DNA of 11,714 nt. Source: Endomicrobium sp. (GTDB lineage: Bacteria; Elusimicrobiota; Endomicrobiia; Endomicrobiales; Endomicrobiaceae). The notes below the pieces were generated by a model. That model saw only the letters and a program-made list of their open reading frames with translations. It searched no databases and was not told the DNA's origin. Location: positions 1 through 11,714 of the forward strand of contig JAISRM010000002.1 in assembly GCA_031273645.1 (NCBI GenBank), in the 5' to 3' direction. Positions 6,071-11,714 of the stretch are shown here, in pieces. The translations under genes were made by a program, and so were the position numbers. Position 1 is the stretch's first letter. Each line of letters starts with the position of its first letter.

Positions 6071-6661
6071 ATGAAAAATTTTTTAGTCTGCGCGGCGGCG
6101 GCTTTTATTATCGGAGCCGGAATTTTACCGGCTTTTGCCCAAGCGCAAAATACCGACGGAGGAAATAACAAAATGGCGGCAAAAAAAATTCTTGTGGCTT
6201 ATTATTCCCATTCCGGAAACACCGAAAAAATTGCAAAAGAAATTCAGACGGCTGCAGGAGCGGATATTTTTGAAATAGAGACAACCCATATTTATCCTTC
6301 CGATTACGACAAGCTTATAAATCAGGCTAAAAAAGAAATTGCCGACGATTTTAAGCCTGCATTAAAAACAAAACTTAACAATATAGCCGAGTACGACATA
6401 ATTTTTGTCGGCTCGCCAAACTGGTGGAGCTCGATAGCTCCGGCGGTATCGTCGTTTTTAAACCAACACGATTTTTCCGGCAAAACCGTCATTCCTTTCT
6501 GCACGCACGGCGGCGGAGGACTGGCTAATATATCCAAAAATATTACAAAACAACTTGAAAATAAAGCCGTCGTTTTAAACGGAAAAGCATTTAGGCAATA
6601 TTCCTCAGACAGTAAAAAAGAAATTGCAGATTGGCTTAAAGAATTAGACAAACAGCTTTAA
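6071..6661 (+). CDS. Exported flavodoxin-like protein
   Basis: The 196-aa protein has an N-terminal signal peptide (basic MKN, hydrophobic run to ~18, AFA|QA cleavage site near residue 23), and then a flavodoxin domain from 39. The FMN phosphate loop YYSHSGNTEKIA is at 44-55, VGSPNWW at 113-119 holds a flavin-stacking aromatic, and FCTHGGGG is at 143-150. This fits the flavodoxin_4-type group rather than classical electron-carrier flavodoxins; no heme or Cys ligands are seen. GGGAGG just upstream of ATG 6071 supports this start. An internal ATG at 6173 (M35) also has GGAGG 10 nt upstream and begins exactly at the domain (MAAKKILVAYYS), so a cytoplasmic form could be made. Partner reductase unknown. 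Confidence 0.85.
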   Translation: MKNFLVCAAAAFIIGAGILPAFAQAQNTDGGNNKMAAKKILVAYYSHSGNTEKIAKEIQTAAGADIFEIETTHIYPSDYDKLINQAKKEIADDFKPALKTKLNNIAEYDIIFVGSPNWWSSIAPAVSSFLNQHDFSGKTVIPFCTHGGGGLANISKNITKQLENKAVVLNGKAFRQYSSDSKKEIADWLKELDKQL

Positions 6662-6678
6662 ATCAAAATACAATAAAA

Positions 6679-6750
6679 CAGACGAAGTCTGCAGACGCTG
6701 TCTGTGTTTCATAAAACAAGTGAAGCTTGAAAACCAGACGAAGTCTGGTT
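6679..6750. repeat. Four palindrome units in the convergent flavodoxin-clpS gap
   Basis: The units in order are CAGACGAAGTCTG (6679-6691), CAGACGCTGTCTG (6692-6704), CAAGTGAAGCTTG (6717-6729) and a longer AACCAGAC-GAA-GTCTGGTT (6732-6750, 8-bp stem). ATAAAA precedes the third. The last overlaps the clpS stop codon (6749-6751) and is followed on the minus strand by TTTTC. The cluster therefore probably ends both convergent transcripts while belonging to the dispersed family. Confidence 0.8.
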
Positions 6751-7045
6751 AGGCTGCTTTGACGATACATTTAAGCGGGAAATTGTTTTGACGCGCTATA
6801 GATTGAACCTGCAGCGCTTTAGTTTGCGCAATATCAAACGAATATCGTCCGGCAAGGCCATGTCCGCTGCGGTGAACATTCATCATAATGCGTTGCGCTT
6901 CAACTATATTTTTATGAAAAACCGATATTAGAATATTAACTACAAAATCCATCGTTGTATAGTTATCGTTTAAGAGGATAACGTCATAGTCTGAAGGTTC
7001 TTTGAGCTTTTCCTTTTTTTTTGAAAATGTTTTTACTTTTTCCAT
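6749..7045 (-). CDS. clpS: ClpS N-degron adaptor for ClpAP
   Basis: The 98-aa protein matches ClpS over its whole length: a flexible Lys-rich N-terminus (1-16) and then the core from YDVILLNDNYTTMDFVV. ClpS delivers proteins with N-terminal Leu, Phe, Tyr or Trp to the ClpA unfoldase. Pocket residues align with E. coli at a constant offset of 8: N26, D27, M32, H58 (MMNVHRSGHG) and L91 correspond to N34, D35, M40, H66 and L99. E. coli D36 is N28 here. AGGATCTTATTATG gives the start. The usual neighbour clpA is not adjacent; instead the gene follows an Aat-like transferase 131 nt upstream, its pathway partner. The stop overlaps a palindrome. Confidence 0.95.
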   Translation of the reverse strand: MEKVKTFSKKKEKLKEPSDYDVILLNDNYTTMDFVVNILISVFHKNIVEAQRIMMNVHRSGHGLAGRYSFDIAQTKALQVQSIARQNNFPLKCIVKAA

Positions 7046-7070
7046 AATAAGATCCTATTTTATTGTTAAC

Positions 7071-7084
7071 ATAGCAGCTGCTAT
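7071..7084. promoter_or_regulatory. Perfect 14-bp palindrome upstream of clpS, possible operator
   Basis: ATAGCAGCTGCTAT is self-complementary and lies 25 nt upstream of the clpS start, just before the ribosome site. It is not of the GAA-loop family and has no loop, so it looks more like a dimeric protein-binding site than a hairpin repeat. No experiment-like evidence is available from sequence. Confidence 0.3.
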
Positions 7085-7174
7085 AGGTTCATAAATATTG
7101 ATATTGAAAATGGGAAACCAAGTTTAAAAAATCGGTTAACTGCTGATACCGCCAGCTTGCTGCGCGAATGTCTG

Positions 7175-7200
7175 TTTTAAATAAAGCGGCGAATGCCGCT
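7175..7200 (-). terminator. Hairpin overlapping the stop of the aat-like gene
   Basis: On the minus strand AGCGGC-ATTC-GCCGCT forms a 6-bp GC-rich stem followed by TTATTTAAAAC. The stem encodes the last residues (GIRRF) and the stop TAA lies in the tail. It could act as a weak intrinsic terminator, partly separating this gene from clpS. Confidence 0.45.
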
Positions 7201-8265
7201 GCGAAATTTAGCAAGAAATTGCGGCAGGGTTATATTTTTTGCGCCCAATTCTGTTTTATAGTCAAGAGGCATTCCAAAATCCCAAAAAGCAAACCCGTTT
7301 TCGCGCAGATATTTTGCCGTTAAAACTAACTGCACTTTTCCCGAATGGTTTTCTTCGTGATAGCCCGAATAACTGGTATATACCTTGCCTGATATAATAC
7401 CAAATTCTCCGGCTTTTAGCTGTCCGTCTCTATATACTCCAAAAGAAACCGGTTTTACGTCGGGATAATTTTTTTCTTTTATTTTGATAATAAGTTCAAT
7501 AAGCTTTTTTGTAAGCCAATAATCTCCGTATGCAGCGTAACATTTTTCAATAATAATGTTAAAATCCGTATCTGCTCTTAATTCATATTTTGAAATAAAA
7601 CGTTTTAGGCTTCTGTTGATATGCAAATCCGAAAAATCAAGAACAGACCTTATTAAATGATGCATAGGCATAATATTTGAGCTTCCGCTTCTTGACATAA
7701 TAAGAAAACCGGCTTTCATCAGCGCGGCGGTAAAATCAAGGTCATAATTATATACCAGACAAAATTCCTGCCCGTATCGCATTTTGACTATATCGTCCAT
7801 TACTTCTTGAGGATTATCCGTAGGCTGAATAATAAGATATGAACCATAATATTGATATTTTGACGCCGCCAAATATTCTTTGCGGGCAGTTCCGTCAAAA
7901 ATTACTTCTTTAACGCAAAAAGCGCTTACAAATTGCGGCCGGCTGATAGCAATTTCATTAATCAGCCCGTTTTTTGATTCAATAGAAATAAAAAAATCTT
8001 CGCTGCTGACAGGAGATATTAACAAATACTGTTTTTGGCTGCCTGTTTCTATAATCAGGCTGATTTTAAGCATATTGACAAGAAATTGCTCTTTTTGACG
8101 CTTAAATTTATCGTTTAAATAAGAGATAAAAGCTTCTCTCCGTATTGTTCTTGGTTTTGAATTTGCGCTGTATAAAACAACCGCAGCCAAATATTCTATA
8201 AGAATATCGGCTGTCCGATACTTGTACGCGCCGGCATAAACTCTAAGCAGCTGTTCCTGAGTCAT
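7177..8265 (-). CDS. Aat-like leucyl/phenylalanyl-tRNA-protein transferase with N-terminal extension
   Basis: Aat moves Leu or Phe from tRNA to N-terminal Arg/Lys, creating N-degrons read by ClpS. The C-terminal ~190 of 362 residues follow Aat: YDLDFTAALMKAGFLIM (174-190, cf. GDLSPARLLMAYQRGIF), LHINRSLKRF (214-223, cf. LHISRSMKRF), DTDFNIIIEKC (232-242), YWLTKKLIEL (249-258), FGVYRDGQLKAGEFGI (275-290), and the GNAT-like end FWDFGMPL...ELGAKNITLPQFL (327-351). D329 matches E. coli D186, but E156 and Q188 appear as Y299 and G331, so catalysis may differ. Residues 1-~160 are an extension absent from normal ~230-aa Aat and unrecognised. AAGGATACATTCAAATG supports the start. The gene is 41 nt downstream of hsdR and 131 nt upstream of clpS. 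Confidence 0.7.
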   Translation of the reverse strand: MTQEQLLRVYAGAYKYRTADILIEYLAAVVLYSANSKPRTIRREAFISYLNDKFKRQKEQFLVNMLKISLIIETGSQKQYLLISPVSSEDFFISIESKNGLINEIAISRPQFVSAFCVKEVIFDGTARKEYLAASKYQYYGSYLIIQPTDNPQEVMDDIVKMRYGQEFCLVYNYDLDFTAALMKAGFLIMSRSGSSNIMPMHHLIRSVLDFSDLHINRSLKRFISKYELRADTDFNIIIEKCYAAYGDYWLTKKLIELIIKIKEKNYPDVKPVSFGVYRDGQLKAGEFGIISGKVYTSYSGYHEENHSGKVQLVLTAKYLRENGFAFWDFGMPLDYKTELGAKNITLPQFLAKFRSGIRRFI

Positions 8266-8286
8266 TTGAATGTATCCTTATAATAT

Positions 8287-8307
8287 ATAAAAACTGCCGA
8301 AGGCAGT
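8287..8307 (-). terminator. Intrinsic terminator after hsdR built on a GAA/TTC-loop palindrome
   Basis: On the minus strand ACTGCC-TTC-GGCAGT (8307-8293) is followed directly by TTTTATATA, a 6-bp GC stem plus T-run that begins at the hsdR stop codon. On the plus strand it reads TATAAAAACTGCCGAAGGCAG, matching the linker-plus-palindrome layout of the dispersed repeats. It is thus both a repeat-family member and a terminator, and it separates hsdR from the aat-like gene. Confidence 0.75.
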
Positions 8308-11300
8308 CAGACTCCTGAATATTTGTCAAAAAAGGCTCTTAATTTTTCTAATACGGCAATTTTCTTTTTAGCGCGCGCATTATCCTTTGAAAACATCGGC
8401 GACGGCGGCAAAATAGCGGCAAAAGCCTGTCCGGCCGATTTTAATTCTGCGTCTCTAAAAGCGTTATCCATAAACTTTTTTGTTTCCTGCTCTTTGAGAT
8501 TTTCTTCTTTAATAATTTGTTCCAAATCTTTAATTTTATTTTCAGCGGCAAATTTATGCCAATCCTCATAAACTTTTGTTTCGTTGTTTATAGTATTAAT
8601 AAAATTTTCTATAAGCTCCTTTTTACTTCTAAGTTCCAGACTGGAGTTTATTGCCTTTTCAATAGTAGTCAATATCTCTTTATCCTGCATATTGGTTTTG
8701 TAATATTTGGCGACTAAAATCAAAATATAATCAATATTAAGTTCTACCTGTTTTACCAGTTCCATTTCAAAAACAATATCGTCGTTAATATTTTCTTTAT
8801 CCCCGTCTTTACTTTTCCTTAACTTATGGTATAAATCAATATAAACGCTTTGATAATCTTGAAACTCACGTTCTGATAAAATTTCATTGTCGGCAAAATC
8901 GTCAAAAGAAGTTAAAATATTTTTTACCTTTAAAATCGCGCCGTATAATCTGATAAATTCTTTTTCTGATTGATCGCCTATAATGTTTATGGGCAATGGG
9001 AATTTTTCTGTCAGTTCCGCTATAAGCTCTTTGTATCCCCGCTGATGCTGCCCGCCGTTTTCCCAGCCTTCATAATATTCTTTATAAGATTTCAACAGCA
9101 CTATGCCGCAAGCGTCTTTATTTCCAAATAAAGAAATTGCGTCATTTGCCGCTTGTTCTAAATCGCGGAAACACACTATATTTCCAAAAGCTTTCACGGA
9201 GTTTAAAATTCTGTTAGTTCTTGAAAACGCCTGCAAAAGTCCGTGCTGCTGTAAGTTCTTATCAACCCACAAAGTGTTTAATGTAACAGCGTCAAACCCC
9301 GTTAAAAACATATTGCAGACTATCAGCAAATCTACTTCGCGGTTTTTAACTTTTAGCGACAAATCCTGATAATAATTTTGGAACTTGTCTGAAGAAGCGT
9401 CATAATTAGTTTTAAAATATTTGTTATAGTCTTTTATTGCGCTCTCAAGAAAATCGCGCGAATTTTTATCTAAACCGCTTGTATCAAAATCTTCGTCGGG
9501 CAGCAGACCGTCTTCCTGTTCTTCCTCATTTGCGCCAAAACTGTAAATCAATGCCGTTTTTAGTTTCTGCGCTTCCGGCAGCTCCGCCATTTGTTTTTGA
9601 AATTCCGCATAATATTTTTTAGCCGTTTCAATAGAGCTGACCGCAAAAATAGAATTAAAACCTAAAAGCCGCCTCTCTTTTAATTGATAAAAATTATTTC
9701 GTTTTGTTTTATCATTAAAATGGCTGAGAATATATTCAACAACCCCTCTTATTCTTTCCGGCGCATTTTCTGCTTTTTTTATATCAATAGCCATAACTTT
9801 TTTGTCTTTAATCCCCTCTTTCATTTTCAGGGTATCAACATAATCTATTCTAAAAGGCAAAACATTTTCATCGTTAATAGCGTCCACGATAGTGTAAGAG
9901 TGCAATTTTTCGCCAAATGCCTGCTGCGTTGTTTTTAAATGCGGGTTGCCGCCGCCGCCGGCATTTTTTGCAAAGATAGGCGTGCCTGTAAAGCCGAATA
10001 TATGATAATTTTTAAAACTTTTTATAATTTCTGCGTGCATATTGCCAAATTGAGAGCGGTGGCACTCGTCAAAAATAATGACGATGTGTCCGTTAAAAAC
10101 AGTATGGCCTTTGTTTTTGTTTATAAATCTGTCTAACTTTTGGATAGTGGTAATTATGATATTTGCATTGGGGTCTTCAAGCTGTTTTTTAAGTTTTTCC
10201 GTGCTTGTATTGCCGTTTGCCGCGCCTTTTTCAAACTTGTCGTATTCGCGCGTGGTTTGATGATCTAAATCTTTTCTGTCCACCACAAAAAGCACTTTAT
10301 CAATATAATCCAGCTTGCTTGCAAGCTGGGCGGTTTTAAAACTTGTTAATGTTTTGCCGCTTCCGGTGGTATGCCATATATACCCGCCGCAACCAAGTTC
10401 AAGTATATTGTTGTCTTTATCTAACTTATCAACCTTACTAAGAGCATTATAATTTGTAGAAAGTTCAATTTTATTTAAAATTTTTTCAGTCGCGGCTATC
10501 TGATAAGGGCGCATTACAAGCAAACGCTCTTCTGTTGTAAACACGCAATATTTTGTTAAAACTGCAAGCAAAGTATGTTTAGAAAAAAATGTTTTGCCAA
10601 AATCCATTAAATCTGCTATTCGTTTATTTTTTGCGTCTGCCCACCAAGACGTAAACTCAAAACTGTCGCTTGTTTTGCCTGCGATTTGACGTTCTTTTAT
10701 ATGCGTTTGTCTTGTAGTGTTAGAATAATATTTTGTATGCGTTCCGTTAGAAATTACAAAAAGCTGCGCATATTCAAACAGCCCTGATTCAGACCAAAAA
10801 CTGTCGCGCCGATAGCGGTCTATTTGGTTAAATGCTTCCCTTATTGAAACGCCGCGCCTTTTTAATTCGCAATGAACTAAAGGCAAGCCGTTTACTAAAA
10901 CTGTTACATCGTAGATGTTTTTATAATTGCCTTCGGTTTCATACTGGTTTATTACCTGTAAAAAATTGTTGTGTATATTTTTCTTATCAATTATGTATAT
11001 ATTTTTTGTATTGCCGTTATCGCATTTAAGATTGTATATAAAATCTTCCTGTATTTTGCGGATTTTTTCTTTAGTTCTTTCGTTTTGATTGGCAAGGTAA
11101 GTATTTAAAATCTGTTTCCATTCATTGTCTGAGAAATTATAATCGTTTAATTTGCTTAACTGAACGCGCAAATTTTTTAATAAATCGTCCTGCGTTTTAA
11201 TTTTTATATATTCATAACCGTTATTTTGCAAAAGCTTGATAAAAGCGGCTTCTAAATCCGCCTCGCTTTGATATTTTTGCGCGGTTTTATACTCTGCCGT

Positions 11301-11375
11301 GTATTCAGCCACAACAGTACTGCTGCCGCCTTCTATAACCATATTATAATGTATAGGCTGCTTTTCTTTGTTCAT
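8307..11375 (-). CDS. hsdR: Type I restriction enzyme, motor/endonuclease subunit HsdR
   Basis: A complete 1022-aa R subunit, close in length to EcoR124I HsdR (~1038). The N-terminal PD-(D/E)xK nuclease has D156 (IYDVTVLVNG) and E170-x-K172 (HCELKRRG), near EcoR124I D151/E165/K167. The SF2 translocase follows: Walker A HTTGSGKT (335-342), DECH box IIFDECHR (433-440), motif III FTGTP (462-466), motif V LLIVCNMFLTGFDAVTLN (683-700) and motif VI QAFSRTNR (715-722). A helical C-terminus (~790-1022), rich in Lys/Glu, should dock on the methyltransferase core. HsdR needs HsdM and HsdS to find sites; neither is in the window, and 340 bp of repeats lie upstream. The start at 11375 has only a weak GAG ribosome site. 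All motifs are intact. Confidence 0.96.
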   Translation of the reverse strand: MNKEKQPIHYNMVIEGGSSTVVAEYTAEYKTAQKYQSEADLEAAFIKLLQNNGYEYIKIKTQDDLLKNLRVQLSKLNDYNFSDNEWKQILNTYLANQNERTKEKIRKIQEDFIYNLKCDNGNTKNIYIIDKKNIHNNFLQVINQYETEGNYKNIYDVTVLVNGLPLVHCELKRRGVSIREAFNQIDRYRRDSFWSESGLFEYAQLFVISNGTHTKYYSNTTRQTHIKERQIAGKTSDSFEFTSWWADAKNKRIADLMDFGKTFFSKHTLLAVLTKYCVFTTEERLLVMRPYQIAATEKILNKIELSTNYNALSKVDKLDKDNNILELGCGGYIWHTTGSGKTLTSFKTAQLASKLDYIDKVLFVVDRKDLDHQTTREYDKFEKGAANGNTSTEKLKKQLEDPNANIIITTIQKLDRFINKNKGHTVFNGHIVIIFDECHRSQFGNMHAEIIKSFKNYHIFGFTGTPIFAKNAGGGGNPHLKTTQQAFGEKLHSYTIVDAINDENVLPFRIDYVDTLKMKEGIKDKKVMAIDIKKAENAPERIRGVVEYILSHFNDKTKRNNFYQLKERRLLGFNSIFAVSSIETAKKYYAEFQKQMAELPEAQKLKTALIYSFGANEEEQEDGLLPDEDFDTSGLDKNSRDFLESAIKDYNKYFKTNYDASSDKFQNYYQDLSLKVKNREVDLLIVCNMFLTGFDAVTLNTLWVDKNLQQHGLLQAFSRTNRILNSVKAFGNIVCFRDLEQAANDAISLFGNKDACGIVLLKSYKEYYEGWENGGQHQRGYKELIAELTEKFPLPINIIGDQSEKEFIRLYGAILKVKNILTSFDDFADNEILSEREFQDYQSVYIDLYHKLRKSKDGDKENINDDIVFEMELVKQVELNIDYILILVAKYYKTNMQDKEILTTIEKAINSSLELRSKKELIENFINTINNETKVYEDWHKFAAENKIKDLEQIIKEENLKEQETKKFMDNAFRDAELKSAGQAFAAILPPSPMFSKDNARAKKKIAVLEKLRAFFDKYSGV

Positions 11376-11398
11376 TTTCGCATCTCGTTTAGATCAGG

Positions 11399-11448
11399 CA
11401 GGCTTCGCCTGTTTTTATAAAACAGCCAAAGGCTGCGGACAGTGTCTG
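11399..11448. repeat. Three 13-nt palindromes with TTTTATAAAA linker
   Basis: CAGGCTTCGCCTG (11399-11411), linker TTTTTATAAAA, CAGCCAAAGGCTG (11423-11435) and CGGACAGTGTCTG (11436-11448, one G-T pair). Each is a 5-bp stem with a 3-nt loop. Compared with CAGACGAAGTCTG elsewhere, both arms change together, so pairing is conserved while sequence is not. Confidence 0.8.
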
Positions 11449-11533
11449 TTTTGTGTCTGTCATTACTGAAAGTAGTAATATTCTTTTTTCCTAACAGCCT
11501 GTACCCGAATGTTCCTATCGGGTGATCCTCGTC

Positions 11534-11627
11534 TGTGTCAATTCCCGTGAAAACGGGAATCTGCGCCTGTGTCATTCCCGTGAAAACGGGAATCCGCGTC
11601 TGTGTCATTCCCGTGAAAACGGGAATC
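11534..11627. repeat. Three tandem copies of a GAAA-loop palindrome
   Basis: ATTCCCGTGAAAACGGGAAT occurs perfectly at 11541-11560, 11574-11593 and 11607-11626, each preceded by TGTGTCA. Repeat units start at 11534, 11568 and 11601, spaced 34 and 33 nt. Each copy is an 8-bp perfect stem with a GAAA loop. Spacers differ slightly (CTGCGCC, CCGCGTC), and a decayed single copy lies at 290-314 in the other orientation. The type resembles the GTCATTCCCG...CGGGAATCC intergenic repeats known in many bacterial genomes. It is not a CRISPR: the spacers are 13-14 nt and near-identical. Confidence 0.85.
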
Positions 11628-11667
11628 CATTTTTAATATTAATATATTTTCTAACATCATTTCTTTT
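11603..11667 (-). repeat. Dispersed repeat, inverted partner of 251-315
   Basis: Read on the minus strand, this is the right-hand copy of the 65-nt repeat near the left window edge, including the third GAAA-loop palindrome. It continues outward to 11714, where the last 12 nt again match the left copy (229-240). In between it carries an extra palindrome plus TTTTATAAAA linker that the left copy lacks. Confidence 0.8.
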
Positions 11668-11680
11668 CAGGTTGTGTCCG

Positions 11681-11704
11681 TTTTTATAAAACAGCCGAAG
11701 GCTG
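11681..11704. repeat. Linker plus palindrome unit at right edge
   Basis: TTTTTATAAAA (11681-11691) is followed by CAGCCGAAGGCTG (11692-11704), a perfect 5-bp stem with GAA loop. The order linker-then-palindrome is the same as at 329-366 and 11399-11448. Confidence 0.8.
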
Positions 11705-11714
11705 TAAAAAGAAT

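Larger units (their letters stand above)
11376..11714. other. Hairpin-dense intergenic region upstream of hsdR, no gene supported
   Basis: About 340 bp hold at least nine short inverted repeats and no convincing gene. Besides the units listed separately, ATTACT-GAAAGT-AGTAAT lies at 11462-11479 and ACCCGA/TCGGGT with a 9-nt loop lies at 11503-11523. A minus-strand frame through 11372-11608 is just the repeats in translation. No promoter for hsdR is evident; -10-like sequence occurs only in the TTTTATAAAA linkers. Confidence 0.7.

Noticed and set aside
11372..11608. 78-aa minus-strand frame overlapping the hsdR start by ATGA
   Set aside because: It is the translation of the hairpin repeats (repeated IPVFTG), with no ribosome site and no protein-like remainder, so it is not listed as a gene.
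11534..11627. Tandem repeats as a CRISPR array
   Set aside because: Units are spaced 33-34 nt with nearly identical 13-14-nt spacers and a perfectly palindromic repeat; this is an intergenic hairpin repeat.
1..11714. tRNA or rRNA genes
   Set aside because: I saw no cloverleaf with a GTTCRA-type T-loop or CCA-compatible acceptor pairing, and no rRNA-like conserved blocks in the intergenic stretches.

Overview
This is an AT-rich, gene-dense bacterial window with complete housekeeping genes, one defence gene, and several decayed or repeat-rich intergenic stretches. GyrA, ClpS, an Aat-like transferase, a pirin and an exported flavodoxin point to a bacterium. The abundant small palindromic repeats and the gene fragments recall host-associated, reductively evolving lineages such as Endomicrobium (Elusimicrobiota). 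That placement is a suspicion from general knowledge; nothing in the window proves it.

Left region (1-2440). The window opens on what looks like the last, slightly degenerate repeat of a type I-C-like CRISPR array (18-49), followed by about 450 bp of palindromic repeats and a short reading-frame remnant. An intact SAM-dependent methyltransferase (505-1581) follows, then a decayed coding stretch (1610-1840), then two tiny ORFs, one of them a 52-aa four-cysteine protein. On the minus strand at 2259-2357 is a 32-codon ORF whose N-terminus resembles the RuvC-I segment of Cas9, possibly a truncated cas9.

Centre (2401-7045). A strong bidirectional terminator separates the left region from gyrA (minus strand, complete). 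Next come a pirin-family gene (minus) and, divergently, an exported flavodoxin (plus). The flavodoxin gene converges on clpS (minus) across a cluster of palindromes.

Right region (6749-11375, minus). Reading leftwards, hsdR (type I restriction motor subunit), an Aat-like leucyl/phenylalanyl-tRNA-protein transferase with a long N-terminal extension, and clpS lie in the same orientation. Aat and ClpS are the writer and reader of the bacterial Leu/N-degron pathway, so their adjacency is functionally meaningful. Hairpins sit exactly on the stop codons of hsdR, the aat-like gene and clpS. No hsdM or hsdS is present.

Right edge (11376-11714). This stretch is almost entirely hairpin-forming repeats: three tandem copies of a GAAA-loop palindrome and several 5-3-5 mini-palindromes. 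Part of it is an inverted copy of sequence at 251-315 near the left edge. The most distinctive non-coding signal in the window is this modular family of 13-nt palindromes, whose stems vary in a compensatory way and which are often linked by TTTTATAAAA.
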